From contig CALMYQ010000014.1 of NCBI GenBank assembly GCA_937873655.1, positions 1 through 45,415 on the forward strand: a stretch of DNA of 45,415 nucleotides. Reading direction: 5' to 3'. The DNA is from an uncultured Lewinella sp. GTDB lineage: Bacteria; Bacteroidota; Bacteroidia; Chitinophagales; Saprospiraceae. A program made the position numbers and the translations under genes. Numbering within the stretch: the stretch's first letter is position 1; every line of letters begins with the position of its first letter. The notes beneath the pieces are model-generated. The model was not told the DNA's origin and did no database searches. It worked only from the letters and a program-made list of their open reading frames with translations. This document shows, in pieces, positions 31,749 through 41,138 of this stretch.

Positions 31749-32072
31749 ATGGGTGAGTTTGAAGAACTGGTCTTGCTGGTGGTCGCTGTCCTCTGCGGCA
31801 AAGCTTACGGTATCGGCATCATTGAGGAGCTGGAAAAAAGGACGGGCAGGTCGCCTGCTATCGGCGCTATCCAAACCGTGCTCAAACGGATGGAGAACAA
31901 GGGTTGGGTAACCTCCGGCTTCGGCGAAGCCACCCATGAACGCGGAGGCAAACGCAAGCGCTATTATACGATTACCGCGGAGGGCCGGAAAATGCTGGCT
32001 CAAAGAAAGGAGCAACGCAATACGCTCTGGAATGACATCCCCAAAATCGGTTTGAACTATGGCGCCATCTAG
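31749..32072 (+). CDS. PadR family transcriptional regulator
   Basis: 107-aa winged-helix repressor. It has the normal PadR-s1 layout: EELVLLVVAVLCGKAYGIGIIEELEK, then AIGAIQTVLKRMENKGWV (recognition helix and wing), then GGKRKRYYTITAEGRKML. In Bacteroidota such genes are usually followed by a FtsX-type ABC transporter permease with a permease-prefix domain. Here only a decayed fragment of one overlaps the stop (see 32059-32280). The operator at 31682-31735 supports autoregulation. Confidence 0.95.
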   Translation: MGEFEELVLLVVAVLCGKAYGIGIIEELEKRTGRSPAIGAIQTVLKRMENKGWVTSGFGEATHERGGKRKRYYTITAEGRKMLAQRKEQRNTLWNDIPKIGLNYGAI

Positions 32073-32280
32073 TCCGTCCCAACTGCCAAAATGGGCAATG
32101 AAAGCCCTCCGGTTCATTTGCCATCCCGATTTCATAGAGGGTCGCTACAGACATGGCGATCCTGACGGATCGAAGGACAGTTTGAAAGGGAGGGAGAAAG
32201 CCGGTATTTCAAACTCAATCCGGAGAAGTCTGTTTTTTGTTATACGAAATGCCCCCTTATCGAGGGTGACTTTCGGCTAA
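32059..32280 (+). pseudogene. Remnant of ABC transporter permease (permease-prefix domain)
   Basis: The frame overlaps the padR stop by 14 bp, the spacing expected for the second gene of a padR-permease operon. It begins with LPKWAMKALRFICHPDFIEG, a recognisable start of the Bacteroidota permease-prefix domain (PPKWA..FLRWFC...LEEIEGDL). After FIEG the similarity is lost. Traces in other frames (QFERERE-like at about 32178-32200) suggest small insertions or deletions, and the rest of the ~800-codon transporter is absent. The region up to 32329 contains nothing else I recognise. Confidence 0.55.
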
Positions 32281-32329
32281 ACAGCATAAAAAATAATCAA
32301 ACAGGCTAAAGGGCCCCAGGGAATTCAGC

Positions 32330-35300
32330 TCACCGCAAAATCACCATCTTCCCAAACCCATTCTTGAAAAAACTGTCCGTACCATTGTCAAAATGGCCGA
32401 AATCCTTTCCGTCGGCGCCTTTGGCCACTACCCGGTACAGGTAAACCCCGTTGGCCAGCCGGTCGCCGAACTCGTCGGTGCCGTCCCAGGTGAAATCCGT
32501 ACGGTGGGTACCGATCTTCAGCGGGCCGATCTCGTTTTGGGAAATCGTCCGGACAATCCGCCCGGAAACGGTCATGATCTGGATCGAAAACCAGGCGGGC
32601 GGCTCGCTGCCGGTTAGGGTATACACGAACTGGGTGGAGGTTGAAAAGGGATTGGGATAGTTGAAGATATGGCTGATCGCCGACTCCGTGATCACCTCGA
32701 AGGACACCTTGTAATCCAGCCTGCCGCTTTGATTATCGCTTGCATCGCGACCTTGCACGATCAGGGTATAGGTCCCTGATTCCGCAAATTCGGGCGCCCA
32801 CTCCACAGTGGCCCGGTTGCGGTCGGCGCCGGCCGGCTGGAACAACAATTCTCCGGAGTCGAAATGCACCGCGTGAACGTCGCTCTGTCCCGGATACTGG
32901 ATCAATACATTGATCAGCGCTGTATCCGACAGGGGCAAATAGGGGTTCTCATCCTCCAGGTTGATGACGATATGCGGGCGGGCCGACACCAGATCTCCGT
33001 CCAGGATGCGGGTCCCGTCGAAGGTCACGTCCAGCAAGGGGTTGCGCAGGTCGCGCTGAACGGAGAAATCCTTTCTTCCCAGGTTGTTGAAGTGGGTCAG
33101 CTCGGGCTGGTCCTTATCGGGGTTAGCCTCTACGATCAGCGTTTGTCCGCCCTGGATCTGCCGGACATCCAGGTCGAAGGTTGCCATCAGGGTATCCCCG
33201 GCGGGCAGGGGCCGGAAGCGCCGGTAGAACTGCCGGTTGTTGTTGGCGCCGTCCAGCACGATGTATTTCATCAGCAAGCTGTCCATCGGGTAAGGACTGA
33301 TATTCTCCACGGCCACCGCCAGCTTCAGCCGGTCGCCCTGCTGCAGGGTATCGCTGTGGAATTTGAAGCCGGCCTGCGGGTTGAGGGCCGCTTCCGGGAT
33401 GCCTTCGTACAGCACCCGCCAGTACGGCAGCCTGGGCGCCGACCGGAGCAGCGTATCCTTTGCCCTGTATTCGAGCTGGACGTAGGGGAATTCCTGCGCA
33501 TCCAGCCATTGCAGGGACGTATCCTTTCCTGTCCAGTCGGTGATGAACTCCTGGCGGGTGCTGTCGGACCGAATGCCGTACAGGTAAAGGCCCCATTCAT
33601 CCTTGGGTTCGGCATTTTGGATCTTCCAGTTCAATTCCGACCAGTTTTGCGCCGGGCCGATCAACGGCGATCGCACGGAGCCTTCATCCCACAGGCCGGT
33701 GAAGGAAAAGCTTTCCAGGATCTCCTCGTTCTTTTCCACCATCTTTTCAAAAACGGGAAAGGTTGGATCGTCCTTTTTATAGACCAGCACATAAGGTTTG
33801 GCGCCTGTAACGGCGGTTTGCCGGAGCTGGGAAGCGCCCTGTTGTTCCAGGATCTGGAATAAATTCACCCCGAGATCAACGGAATCCTGGGCCCATTCGG
33901 CCGGTTCGTAATCGACATTGGCGTATTGGACGGTGTAAATCACGACATAATTACCCGACGGCACGATATCGCGCAGGAACTGAATGGCGAGGTTGCGCCC
34001 TTCCCGGGTTTGGGTAGAATACGGAAAAGCCGCCCAATAGGCCCAGGGCGAGATATGGCTGCCGTAGAGTCCGTCCGGTTGGTTGATCCAGGGATCCGCC
34101 GTGATGGAATCCAGGACGCAGATATACAGGCCGCCCTTGATGGGATTATCCCAGGGCAGGTAAACGTAGGTATCGTTGTTGATGTCTATTTCCGGCCATA
34201 CATCCGGGTAGACGCCGTTCTTGACCCGGACCGATTTCAGGTCATCCAGGAATTTGAAATTGCGGAGGCTCTCGGACAATTCCATATTATTGCTCTGGGT
34301 TTGCCGGAACTGGTAGTAATGCGACTGATTCCAACCGGATTTATACCCATCGAGGAATAAGAACGAACTGTTAGCCCAGCGATAGCCCTGTCCGTCGAGG
34401 GTATCGGGGCTGATGCGCCAGTAATATACGGTGGAATCCCGCCACGACAACCCGGGTTGCCATTTGACCAATCCGCCGCCTTGCACGATCTCCTTCCGCA
34501 TCCTGGCCGGACTGTCAAAATTTTGGGTGGTATCGATTTCCAGCAGGTATTTCTGGATTGCCGCAAAGGGATTGGCGGTTGAAGCCTGGAGTGTAAGTTC
34601 AGGGTCGCCCGCAATACCGAGATCCGGCGGGTAGACCGGCGAAACGCTGTTGGCGAATATGTACAAACCGACGCCCCTTTCCTGCCGGCTGTCGTAGAGT
34701 TCGTTGTTGGTCTCAGCCGGCGGAACAGGTCCTTCGGCGACCCGGTTCCCGACGTCCACCCGGACAAAAAACCGGTTTTCGCCGACCGCCCGGCTTCCGC
34801 GAACCGGCGCCTTCAGGCGGATCTCCGATTCGAAATAAGGGGCTTCGATGGTGCGTTTGTACACCTGGATCAGGACGCCGTCGGGAAAACGGCGGTCCAC
34901 CTCAATATCGATGGAATCGGCAATTGCCTTGCCCAGATTGCGAACATCAAAAACAAGCTCAAGGCTGTCGGTCTGGGCCGTCACGGCAGCGGGATAGAAC
35001 CGGACGCTTTCGGCCACCGGAATAAAATCCGGGGTTTCAAACGGCATGACCTTCAGGGCGGGGTCGCCGTCGAGGGAAAATTGCTGGACCATCGTCCGGG
35101 TCGGCAAGTCCTGGTTGGCGGCATAGACCTGGATGCACCGCCTGAGGATATCCCCCACCCCCTGCCCGTAGAGGTCGCCGCCGATCAGTTCGTAATATTT
35201 CCGGGCAAAGGTGTTGAGGGTATGGATATAGCCGAACCCCGTGGTCGCAAAAAAGGCAATGGCGCCCTTTTCTTCCTGAAAGACAAAATCCTCCCCTACG

Positions 35301-37315
35301 CTGACGATATCGCTGTGCATTTGCCCCGACAGGCAGCCCAGGGACAGCATAACGGGGTATTTGCCCTTGTTCTTGTAGGTACTGGGGTCGTCGATGCTGA
35401 AATCGAACCCGCCGGTACCCGAATGGCCGAAAAAGGTGATCAGGCCCGCTCCGGCATTGATGCGTTCGGAGATCTGTTCGGATTGGGATTGCTGTATCGG
35501 ATCGGGGCTTGATTTGTAAAATGAGAACACGTTGGCGCCGTAGGCGTTCCGGTTGAGGGTGTACTCCATTTGTTTGAGCGCATTCCGGATAACCTCCTGT
35601 TCGCCCGGGTTGCCGCCGCCGCCGAGGTGGATCACTTCCTTGCGCCATCCCCTGCCGTCTTCCTCCGAGGGTATGTCTTCGTATTCCTTCACCTTTTCGA
35701 GGTACCATTCGATATCGCGGGGCGCGGCCGCCGGGATCCGGCCGATGGGCGCGAGCGGGGTCTGCCGGCCAGGCGGAGCGATCAGCAGCGCATCCGATCC
35801 GGGCTGGCCGAAAGTAGGTACGTAAAACGTGCGGTTGGCGGGATCGGCAAGCTGATCGGCCCGGCGGACGTTGCCGTATTCGCGGCCTTTCCCGATGAGG
35901 AGAACGTACCGGATCTTGTCCCATCGCTTGTGCACAAAGTGGACAAAATTGCGCACGGCCGCCGGATGGCGATTGATCCCGTATCCAAACTGGTCGTACA
36001 GTTCCCGGATATCCGCAACAGCCGGGTGGAAACCGCCGCCTGCCGCGCCTGCCCTGTAATCGGCATAGGCCTGGACCCAGTTCCGGCCCTGGCCGTCGTC
36101 GAACAGGGCGGCATGGGAGATGATCAGGTAATCCGCATTCAACTCCGAAAAATCGGTGAACTGTACGGGTTGCAGGCCGGTTACGGTCTTCAATCCCTTG
36201 CTGACATTCACCAGGACCAACTGCCGGGCGCTCCCCGACGGGCCGACCCGCACGAGCACTTTGCCGTCCTGCACCGCGGCCTCCATGCGCTGCCGGTTGG
36301 TCAGGTCGTACAAAACCACCTGTCCGCCGGAGACATCGAATTTTTCAATTTCCAGGTATTTATCGGCCGTACCTGCGGCTATTTCGAAAAAGAAGGCGGA
36401 TTGATTGCCGAAATTGAACGCCCTGGGATAGCGCAGGCTGCCGAAGGCCACTGCGTACCGGTCGTTGTTGGGCGCGGCGCCGGTCACCCTGATGGTTTCG
36501 GTGGCCGCCAGTTGAGCCGCGGGTTTCTGGTAGCTGAGGTCAAGGAGGCGCACCCCGCTGAAATTCTGTTGTTCGATCACGGTATTGTCCACCGAGACGG
36601 AAAGCTGGTGGGTAAACCCGTGGCTGGCGACGAAGCGCGTGCGGAAAGCGGCGTTCTCGGCTGCGGGGTACAGGAAATCCGGCTTGAGGTTGATGCTGAG
36701 GTTGGAGGTGAATCCGGCGGAAAAGCCCTCGCCTGCTTCGAAGGAGGATTCCGATACGCCGTCGCCGTTGGTTTTCTGGATGAAGCCGTTGTTATAGATC
36801 CGTTTCTGATCAAACCAGAACCATTCTTCTTTCGGGGGCAGGTTGTTCAGGTTATTGGCAAGGGTCTGATACCTTTGCGAACCGGGTTGAGCGGACCAGG
36901 TCAGGAAATAGGCCGCGGTATCCGTGAACATGCTGTACTCGGGATTCAGGAGTTCATTGTCCGGATCCTCAAAGAGGTATCGATCCAGTTCATCCCGGTT
37001 TTTCAGGCCGGCGAATTCGATATAATCCCCGGCGGTCAGGGTTCCGGCAGCGGACACCTGGATGGGTATTTCCAGGCCGTTGTGAAAGATCCTGAAATCG
37101 GCGGGCTGGATGGAGCCGGCGGGGATGCCGGCAGCGGTGAGGGTTTCGAAAGGGATACGGTAAACGCCGTCCTCCGGTACCATGATCTTGAAATAAGATT
37201 GGTCAAACCGGACCCATTCGTTGCCGTATAAGGTGTCCGTTCCGTTCCACATTTGGCCGAATACAGGCAGGACTGCGCAGATCAAGAACGGGGTCAACAG
37301 CAATTTCATGGGCAA
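32330..37315 (-). CDS. porU2: Gingipain-type C25 protease, putative type IX secretion sortase PorU2
   Basis: 1661-aa secreted or surface protein with an N-terminal signal peptide (MKLLLTPFLICAVLPVFGQ). Peptidase C25 domain: the catalytic His is H631 in ITFFGHSGTGGFDF and the nucleophile C661 in LSLGCLSGQMHSD, preceded by RYVLLIGKGREYGNV and PIGRIPAA. Long Ig-like and CARDB-like regions follow (VFDVRNLGKAIADSIDI, LKLAVAVENISPYPMDSL). The C-terminus is FlgD-like (FNYPNPFSTSTQFVYTL to WDGTDEFGDRLANGVYLYRV). Proteins of this size and layout are called PorU2 and are thought to process T9SS cargo, which fits the T9SS substrate ~900 bp away. It is transcribed alone, convergent with the padR remnant. 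Confidence 0.88.
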   Translation of the reverse strand: MPMKLLLTPFLICAVLPVFGQMWNGTDTLYGNEWVRFDQSYFKIMVPEDGVYRIPFETLTAAGIPAGSIQPADFRIFHNGLEIPIQVSAAGTLTAGDYIEFAGLKNRDELDRYLFEDPDNELLNPEYSMFTDTAAYFLTWSAQPGSQRYQTLANNLNNLPPKEEWFWFDQKRIYNNGFIQKTNGDGVSESSFEAGEGFSAGFTSNLSINLKPDFLYPAAENAAFRTRFVASHGFTHQLSVSVDNTVIEQQNFSGVRLLDLSYQKPAAQLAATETIRVTGAAPNNDRYAVAFGSLRYPRAFNFGNQSAFFFEIAAGTADKYLEIEKFDVSGGQVVLYDLTNRQRMEAAVQDGKVLVRVGPSGSARQLVLVNVSKGLKTVTGLQPVQFTDFSELNADYLIISHAALFDDGQGRNWVQAYADYRAGAAGGGFHPAVADIRELYDQFGYGINRHPAAVRNFVHFVHKRWDKIRYVLLIGKGREYGNVRRADQLADPANRTFYVPTFGQPGSDALLIAPPGRQTPLAPIGRIPAAAPRDIEWYLEKVKEYEDIPSEEDGRGWRKEVIHLGGGGNPGEQEVIRNALKQMEYTLNRNAYGANVFSFYKSSPDPIQQSQSEQISERINAGAGLITFFGHSGTGGFDFSIDDPSTYKNKGKYPVMLSLGCLSGQMHSDIVSVGEDFVFQEEKGAIAFFATTGFGYIHTLNTFARKYYELIGGDLYGQGVGDILRRCIQVYAANQDLPTRTMVQQFSLDGDPALKVMPFETPDFIPVAESVRFYPAAVTAQTDSLELVFDVRNLGKAIADSIDIEVDRRFPDGVLIQVYKRTIEAPYFESEIRLKAPVRGSRAVGENRFFVRVDVGNRVAEGPVPPAETNNELYDSRQERGVGLYIFANSVSPVYPPDLGIAGDPELTLQASTANPFAAIQKYLLEIDTTQNFDSPARMRKEIVQGGGLVKWQPGLSWRDSTVYYWRISPDTLDGQGYRWANSSFLFLDGYKSGWNQSHYYQFRQTQSNNMELSESLRNFKFLDDLKSVRVKNGVYPDVWPEIDINNDTYVYLPWDNPIKGGLYICVLDSITADPWINQPDGLYGSHISPWAYWAAFPYSTQTREGRNLAIQFLRDIVPSGNYVVIYTVQYANVDYEPAEWAQDSVDLGVNLFQILEQQGASQLRQTAVTGAKPYVLVYKKDDPTFPVFEKMVEKNEEILESFSFTGLWDEGSVRSPLIGPAQNWSELNWKIQNAEPKDEWGLYLYGIRSDSTRQEFITDWTGKDTSLQWLDAQEFPYVQLEYRAKDTLLRSAPRLPYWRVLYEGIPEAALNPQAGFKFHSDTLQQGDRLKLAVAVENISPYPMDSLLMKYIVLDGANNNRQFYRRFRPLPAGDTLMATFDLDVRQIQGGQTLIVEANPDKDQPELTHFNNLGRKDFSVQRDLRNPLLDVTFDGTRILDGDLVSARPHIVINLEDENPYLPLSDTALINVLIQYPGQSDVHAVHFDSGELLFQPAGADRNRATVEWAPEFAESGTYTLIVQGRDASDNQSGRLDYKVSFEVITESAISHIFNYPNPFSTSTQFVYTLTGSEPPAWFSIQIMTVSGRIVRTISQNEIGPLKIGTHRTDFTWDGTDEFGDRLANGVYLYRVVAKGADGKDFGHFDNGTDSFFKNGFGKMVILR

Positions 37316-37421
37316 TTTGTTTTGGGATAATTATGAACAAAGATAAGGCAAGCCCAAAAGTTTAACAAAACTATAATATTCTTTGTCGTCATCTTTGCGT
37401 CACAACCAATAAACAGGAAAA

Positions 37422-38159
37422 TTGACCAACCTGGCGATCGATATCGGAAATACACGGGCGAAACTGGGCCTTTTCCAGGGCGAAAACCTGGTGGACAAGG
37501 TCGTATGGCCGGAGTGGGGGGTAAAAGATTTTTCCACCTATACAACCAACCATACGGTAGAAAGTGTCATCTTATCCAGTACAGCGGGAAGCAAAGCGGA
37601 AGAATTGGACGATTTCCTCCGTTCCCGGTTCAGATACCTCAAACTGGATCATTTGACCCCCTTGCCCATCCGAAATACGTATAAAACGCCCGAAACGCTG
37701 GGGAAAGACAGGTTGGCCGCCGTAGTCGGCGCCCAGGCGCTTTTCCCGGAGAAGACCTGTCTGGTGATCGATGCAGGCACCTGCATCACGCTGGACGTGC
37801 TGGAATCCGGTACGACCTTCCTGGGGGGCAATATTTCGCCGGGTCTTGACATGAGGTTAAACGCCATGCACACCTTTACCGCCGCGCTTCCGAGGGTGGA
37901 GAAAGGGCCGTTCGGCGGCTGGATCGGCGACCGGACCGAAACTGCTTTGCGCAACGGCGCACAATGGGGCGCGCTGCTGGAAATTGAGGGAATGATCTCC
38001 CTGGCGAGAGAGCATTTCGGAGAAATCATCGTTATTTTAACCGGAGGCGACGCGGATTTTTTGGCGAATCAATTGAAAAGCGAGATATTTGCGGCTTCCG
38101 ATTTAGTCCTTCAGGGGCTAAACAAAATTTTAATCCATAATGTCAAACACCTGGCGTAG
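37422..38159 (+). CDS. coaX: Type III pantothenate kinase
   Basis: Catalyses the first step of coenzyme A synthesis. At 245 aa it is the normal CoaX length. The start is a TTG at 37422 (TNLAIDIGNTRAKLGLF), required because the phosphate-binding DIGNT motif lies just behind it and no ATG is available. Other motifs are YKTPETLGKDRLAAVVGA, LVIDAGTCITLDVL (catalytic Asp), GGNISPGLDMRLNAMH, and WGALLEIEGMI with VILTGGDA for ATP binding. The 3' end overlaps the next gene by 20 bp, indicating an operon with the outer-membrane and TPR genes. Confidence 0.96.
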   Translation: MTNLAIDIGNTRAKLGLFQGENLVDKVVWPEWGVKDFSTYTTNHTVESVILSSTAGSKAEELDDFLRSRFRYLKLDHLTPLPIRNTYKTPETLGKDRLAAVVGAQALFPEKTCLVIDAGTCITLDVLESGTTFLGGNISPGLDMRLNAMHTFTAALPRVEKGPFGGWIGDRTETALRNGAQWGALLEIEGMISLAREHFGEIIVILTGGDADFLANQLKSEIFAASDLVLQGLNKILIHNVKHLA

Positions 38160-39504
38160 TTTATTGGTCCTTGTTTTTACAGGTTTGGGAGCTATTGCCC
38201 TGCAGGCTCAAAATGAGAATGCAACCATCAAACCCAAGAGCAATTCTCCCTACTCCCGCTTCGGTTTGGGGGATGTGCTGCCCGGGTACCTGGCCGGTTC
38301 GGCAGGCATGGGCGGCCTTACAGCAGCCTATAACGACTTTTACCACCTCAACCTGGCCAACCCCGCAGCGCTGGCCCACCTGAAAGCCACTTCTTTTGAA
38401 GTCGGGCTTTACGGCAAGTACACCAAACTGGCCACTCCGAGCGGCAAGGACGATGTCTGGGGCGGCAACCTGTCGTACCTGGCACTCGGTTTCCCGCTGA
38501 AAAATCCGGTAAACCGGGCGCTGGACCGCAACCGGTCGCCCTGGGATTTCGGCATGAGCCTTTCCCTGGCGCCCTATACCCGGGTCGGCTACAGCATCGA
38601 ATCCAAGACCTATAACGACGGGTTCAAGGAAGCCACCAACTACCTCAAGGGCGACGGCGGCATCTACCGCGCGCAATGGGGCAACTCGGTCAAGTACAAG
38701 AATCTGTCACTGGGCCTCAACCTCGAATACAATTTCGGCAAGGCCGTTTACAGCCGCCGCGTCGCCTTCGACAGCCTGGCCCACAGCTACGAAACCGAAT
38801 ACCGCAATGAGATCGCCATCAACGGATTGAGCTATACCCTCGGCGCACAGTACGTCTACAACTTCAAAAAGCTGAACGCCAAAGGCGAAATGGAAAATAC
38901 CGGCAAGCGCATCATTGTCGGCGCTTACGGCCGGCCGGCCCAAAACCTGAACAGCGAATCCAGCCGGTTTTTCCAGCGCAACAATATTTCCAGCTACGTC
39001 GGCGTGGTCATTGATACTTTTTTGCTGGAATCCGGTGTTAAGAATGCGGTCGACATGCCGGTGGAATGGACGATCGGCATATCTTACGAGCAAATCAACA
39101 AACTCCGCGTCGGGCTGGAATATTCCTCCGGAAAGTGGAGTAAATTTGCCAACCCCGCCAAACCGGAGCAACTCACAGACAGTTACCGGTTCGCAGCCGG
39201 GGTTGAATACGTGCCCAATCTCACATCCTACAACAGCTATACCCAGAAAATCTACTACCGTGCAGGCTTTTACCAGGCCGGTGATCCGAGAACCGTCAAC
39301 GGTCAGCAATTGAAACAAACGGCTGTCACGCTCGGATTCGGCTTTCCGATCATCATGCCCAGGCAGCAGGTCTCTTTCGTCGACCTGTCGCTGGAAGCCG
39401 GAAAATTCGGGGTAAAAGACGTACTTACGGAATCATTTATCAAACTCAACCTTGGGTTTACGCTCAATGATAATTCTTGGTTTTTCAAAAGAAAATTCAA
39501 TTAA
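38140..39504 (+). CDS. Outer-membrane beta-barrel protein of unknown function
   Basis: 454 aa with a signal peptide (WRSLLVLVFTGLGAIALQAQ). The mature part has long alternating amphipathic strands and an N-terminal SPYSRFGLGDVLPGYLAGSAGMGGL motif shared by a family of Bacteroidota barrels often encoded right after coaX. The last strand ends FTLNDNSWFFKRKFN, aromatic as expected for insertion. It overlaps coaX by 20 bp and precedes the TPR gene by 2 nt. It may be a transport or assembly component, but no substrate can be inferred. Confidence 0.85.
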   Translation: MSNTWRSLLVLVFTGLGAIALQAQNENATIKPKSNSPYSRFGLGDVLPGYLAGSAGMGGLTAAYNDFYHLNLANPAALAHLKATSFEVGLYGKYTKLATPSGKDDVWGGNLSYLALGFPLKNPVNRALDRNRSPWDFGMSLSLAPYTRVGYSIESKTYNDGFKEATNYLKGDGGIYRAQWGNSVKYKNLSLGLNLEYNFGKAVYSRRVAFDSLAHSYETEYRNEIAINGLSYTLGAQYVYNFKKLNAKGEMENTGKRIIVGAYGRPAQNLNSESSRFFQRNNISSYVGVVIDTFLLESGVKNAVDMPVEWTIGISYEQINKLRVGLEYSSGKWSKFANPAKPEQLTDSYRFAAGVEYVPNLTSYNSYTQKIYYRAGFYQAGDPRTVNGQQLKQTAVTLGFGFPIIMPRQQVSFVDLSLEAGKFGVKDVLTESFIKLNLGFTLNDNSWFFKRKFN

Positions 39505-39506
39505 TC

Positions 39507-40919
39507 ATGAAGGAACTACGCAATGTTTGGATGGCTGCAATTGTTAGCGTCCTTTGGGCGGGGCAGGCTGCTGCCCAGTGCCAAACCTGGAACGACAGCC
39601 CGCGGAAAGAAGAAGCGGAGAATGCTCACGTGGTCTACCGGCCGTTTGTAAAGGATCGGACCGAGCAACAACTGGCCACCGAGCTGGATGAAGCCAATTT
39701 CAAGATCGCTTTCGACAACTGGCGCAAAGCCTACGAAATTGCACCCGCAGCCGACGGTCAGCGGCCAGCCCATTACGTGGACGGCCGGAAACTGTACAAG
39801 GCCATGATCCTCAAAACGACGGATGACGCCAAAAAGAAAGAATACGGCGACATGGTCTTCAAACTCTATGACGAACAAGCCAAATGCTATAAAAACGAGG
39901 CCTTCCTGATGGGCCGCAAAGCGTTTGACATGTTCTACACACCAGGTTGGGGCTATTCCCGCGAAACCTTTGATACGTTCAAAAAGGCCGTGGACATGGG
40001 CAAAAACGATACCGAATACATCGTTTACGACCCGCTGGGGCAACTTATGTCCTACCTTTACAAGGCCAAACAACTGTCCAAGGAAGAATTCCTGGACATG
40101 TACGACAAACTGTCCAAGATCGCTGAACACAACAAGGTCAACAACAAGACCTACGGCCAATACTACGAATCCGGCATGGCCATCATGGAAAACCATTTCC
40201 GGACGAACGAGATCGAAAGGGAGATCTTCGACTGCACCTACTTCAAGAACAAGCTGAAGCCGATGTATGAAAAGGAACCGGATAACCTGGAAAACCTGAA
40301 ATACATCTACGTTACCCTGAAGGATCAGGGCTGCGCCGAAGAAGACCCGTTCGTTCAGGATGTCAAATCCCACTACGAGGCCTTGGCCGCCGTCATGAAC
40401 GAAGGTATCGAGAAGCAGCGCCGGATCGACAACCCCTGCTACGACGGCTCGCAATTGCAACGGGAAGAAAAATACACGGAAGCCCTGGCACGCTACCAGG
40501 AATGCCTGGAATCGACCGATGACCCCGAGATCAAGGCGCAGGTCTATTACAGTATCGCTTTCATCCAGACCTGGCAGCTGGGGCAATATTCCTCCGCGCG
40601 GGAGAACGCAAGGAAAGCCGCCGGCCTCAAACCCAACTGGGGCAAGCCCTATATCCTGATCGGCGACATGTACGCCCGCACCAGCCGGACCTGCGGCGAT
40701 GACTGGGATTCCCGCATGGCCATCATTGCTGCCCTCGAAAAATACTACTACGCCAAATCCATCGACTCGGAAGTGGCCGACGACGCCAACAAACGCATCG
40801 GCCAGTACAATGACGCCCTGCCCGACAAACAGGAAGGCTTTATGCGCGGCGTGGGAGAAGGCCAGTCTGTGAAGGTTGGTTGCTGGATCGGGGAGACGGT
40901 GAAGGTGAGGTATAAGTGA
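39507..40919 (+). CDS. Secreted TPR-like protein (paralog 1)
   Basis: 470 aa from the ATG at 39507, chosen because it opens on a signal peptide (MKELRNVWMAAIVSVLWAG then QAAAQC). It starts 2 nt after the barrel gene stop, so the two are co-transcribed. The mature part is entirely helical with TPR-like pairs (FDNWRKAYEIAPAADGQRP; EDPFVQDVKSHYEALA; REEKYTEALARYQECLES; SSARENARKAAGLKPNWGKP). It ends in a short beta segment (GEGQSVKVGCWIGETVKVRY). The next gene (41139-42566) is a clear paralog with the same order of motifs. Likely a periplasmic scaffold partner of the barrel. Confidence 0.85.
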   Translation: MKELRNVWMAAIVSVLWAGQAAAQCQTWNDSPRKEEAENAHVVYRPFVKDRTEQQLATELDEANFKIAFDNWRKAYEIAPAADGQRPAHYVDGRKLYKAMILKTTDDAKKKEYGDMVFKLYDEQAKCYKNEAFLMGRKAFDMFYTPGWGYSRETFDTFKKAVDMGKNDTEYIVYDPLGQLMSYLYKAKQLSKEEFLDMYDKLSKIAEHNKVNNKTYGQYYESGMAIMENHFRTNEIEREIFDCTYFKNKLKPMYEKEPDNLENLKYIYVTLKDQGCAEEDPFVQDVKSHYEALAAVMNEGIEKQRRIDNPCYDGSQLQREEKYTEALARYQECLESTDDPEIKAQVYYSIAFIQTWQLGQYSSARENARKAAGLKPNWGKPYILIGDMYARTSRTCGDDWDSRMAIIAALEKYYYAKSIDSEVADDANKRIGQYNDALPDKQEGFMRGVGEGQSVKVGCWIGETVKVRYK

Positions 40920-40925
40920 TTGGGG

Positions 40926-41010
40926 CCCGCCTTCGTAACGCCTTCGGCGTCACTTCTGCGGGCGGGGGAGGAATCGAGGAATTGAGGAATCGAGGAATCG
41001 AGGAATTGTT
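40926..41010. repeat. Recurrent hairpin and GAGGAATC tandem repeat
   Basis: GCCCGCC (40926) and GGGCGGGG (40960-40967) form the stem of another copy of the GC-rich hairpin found at 4233 and 18834. It is followed by about five copies of GAGGAATC/GAGGAATT. The hairpin lies 7 nt after the TPR stop and could act as a terminator, though it has no T-run. Confidence 0.7.
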
Positions 41011-41138
41011 GATTCGATGATTCGAACCCTCAGATCAACACATCAACTTCCAACAACGGCGCTTCCAAACGAACATGGGGCGCCGTTGTTGTTGTTTCAA
41101 TTAAAACCCCGTTTTTTCGTTATAAACAAACTATGACC

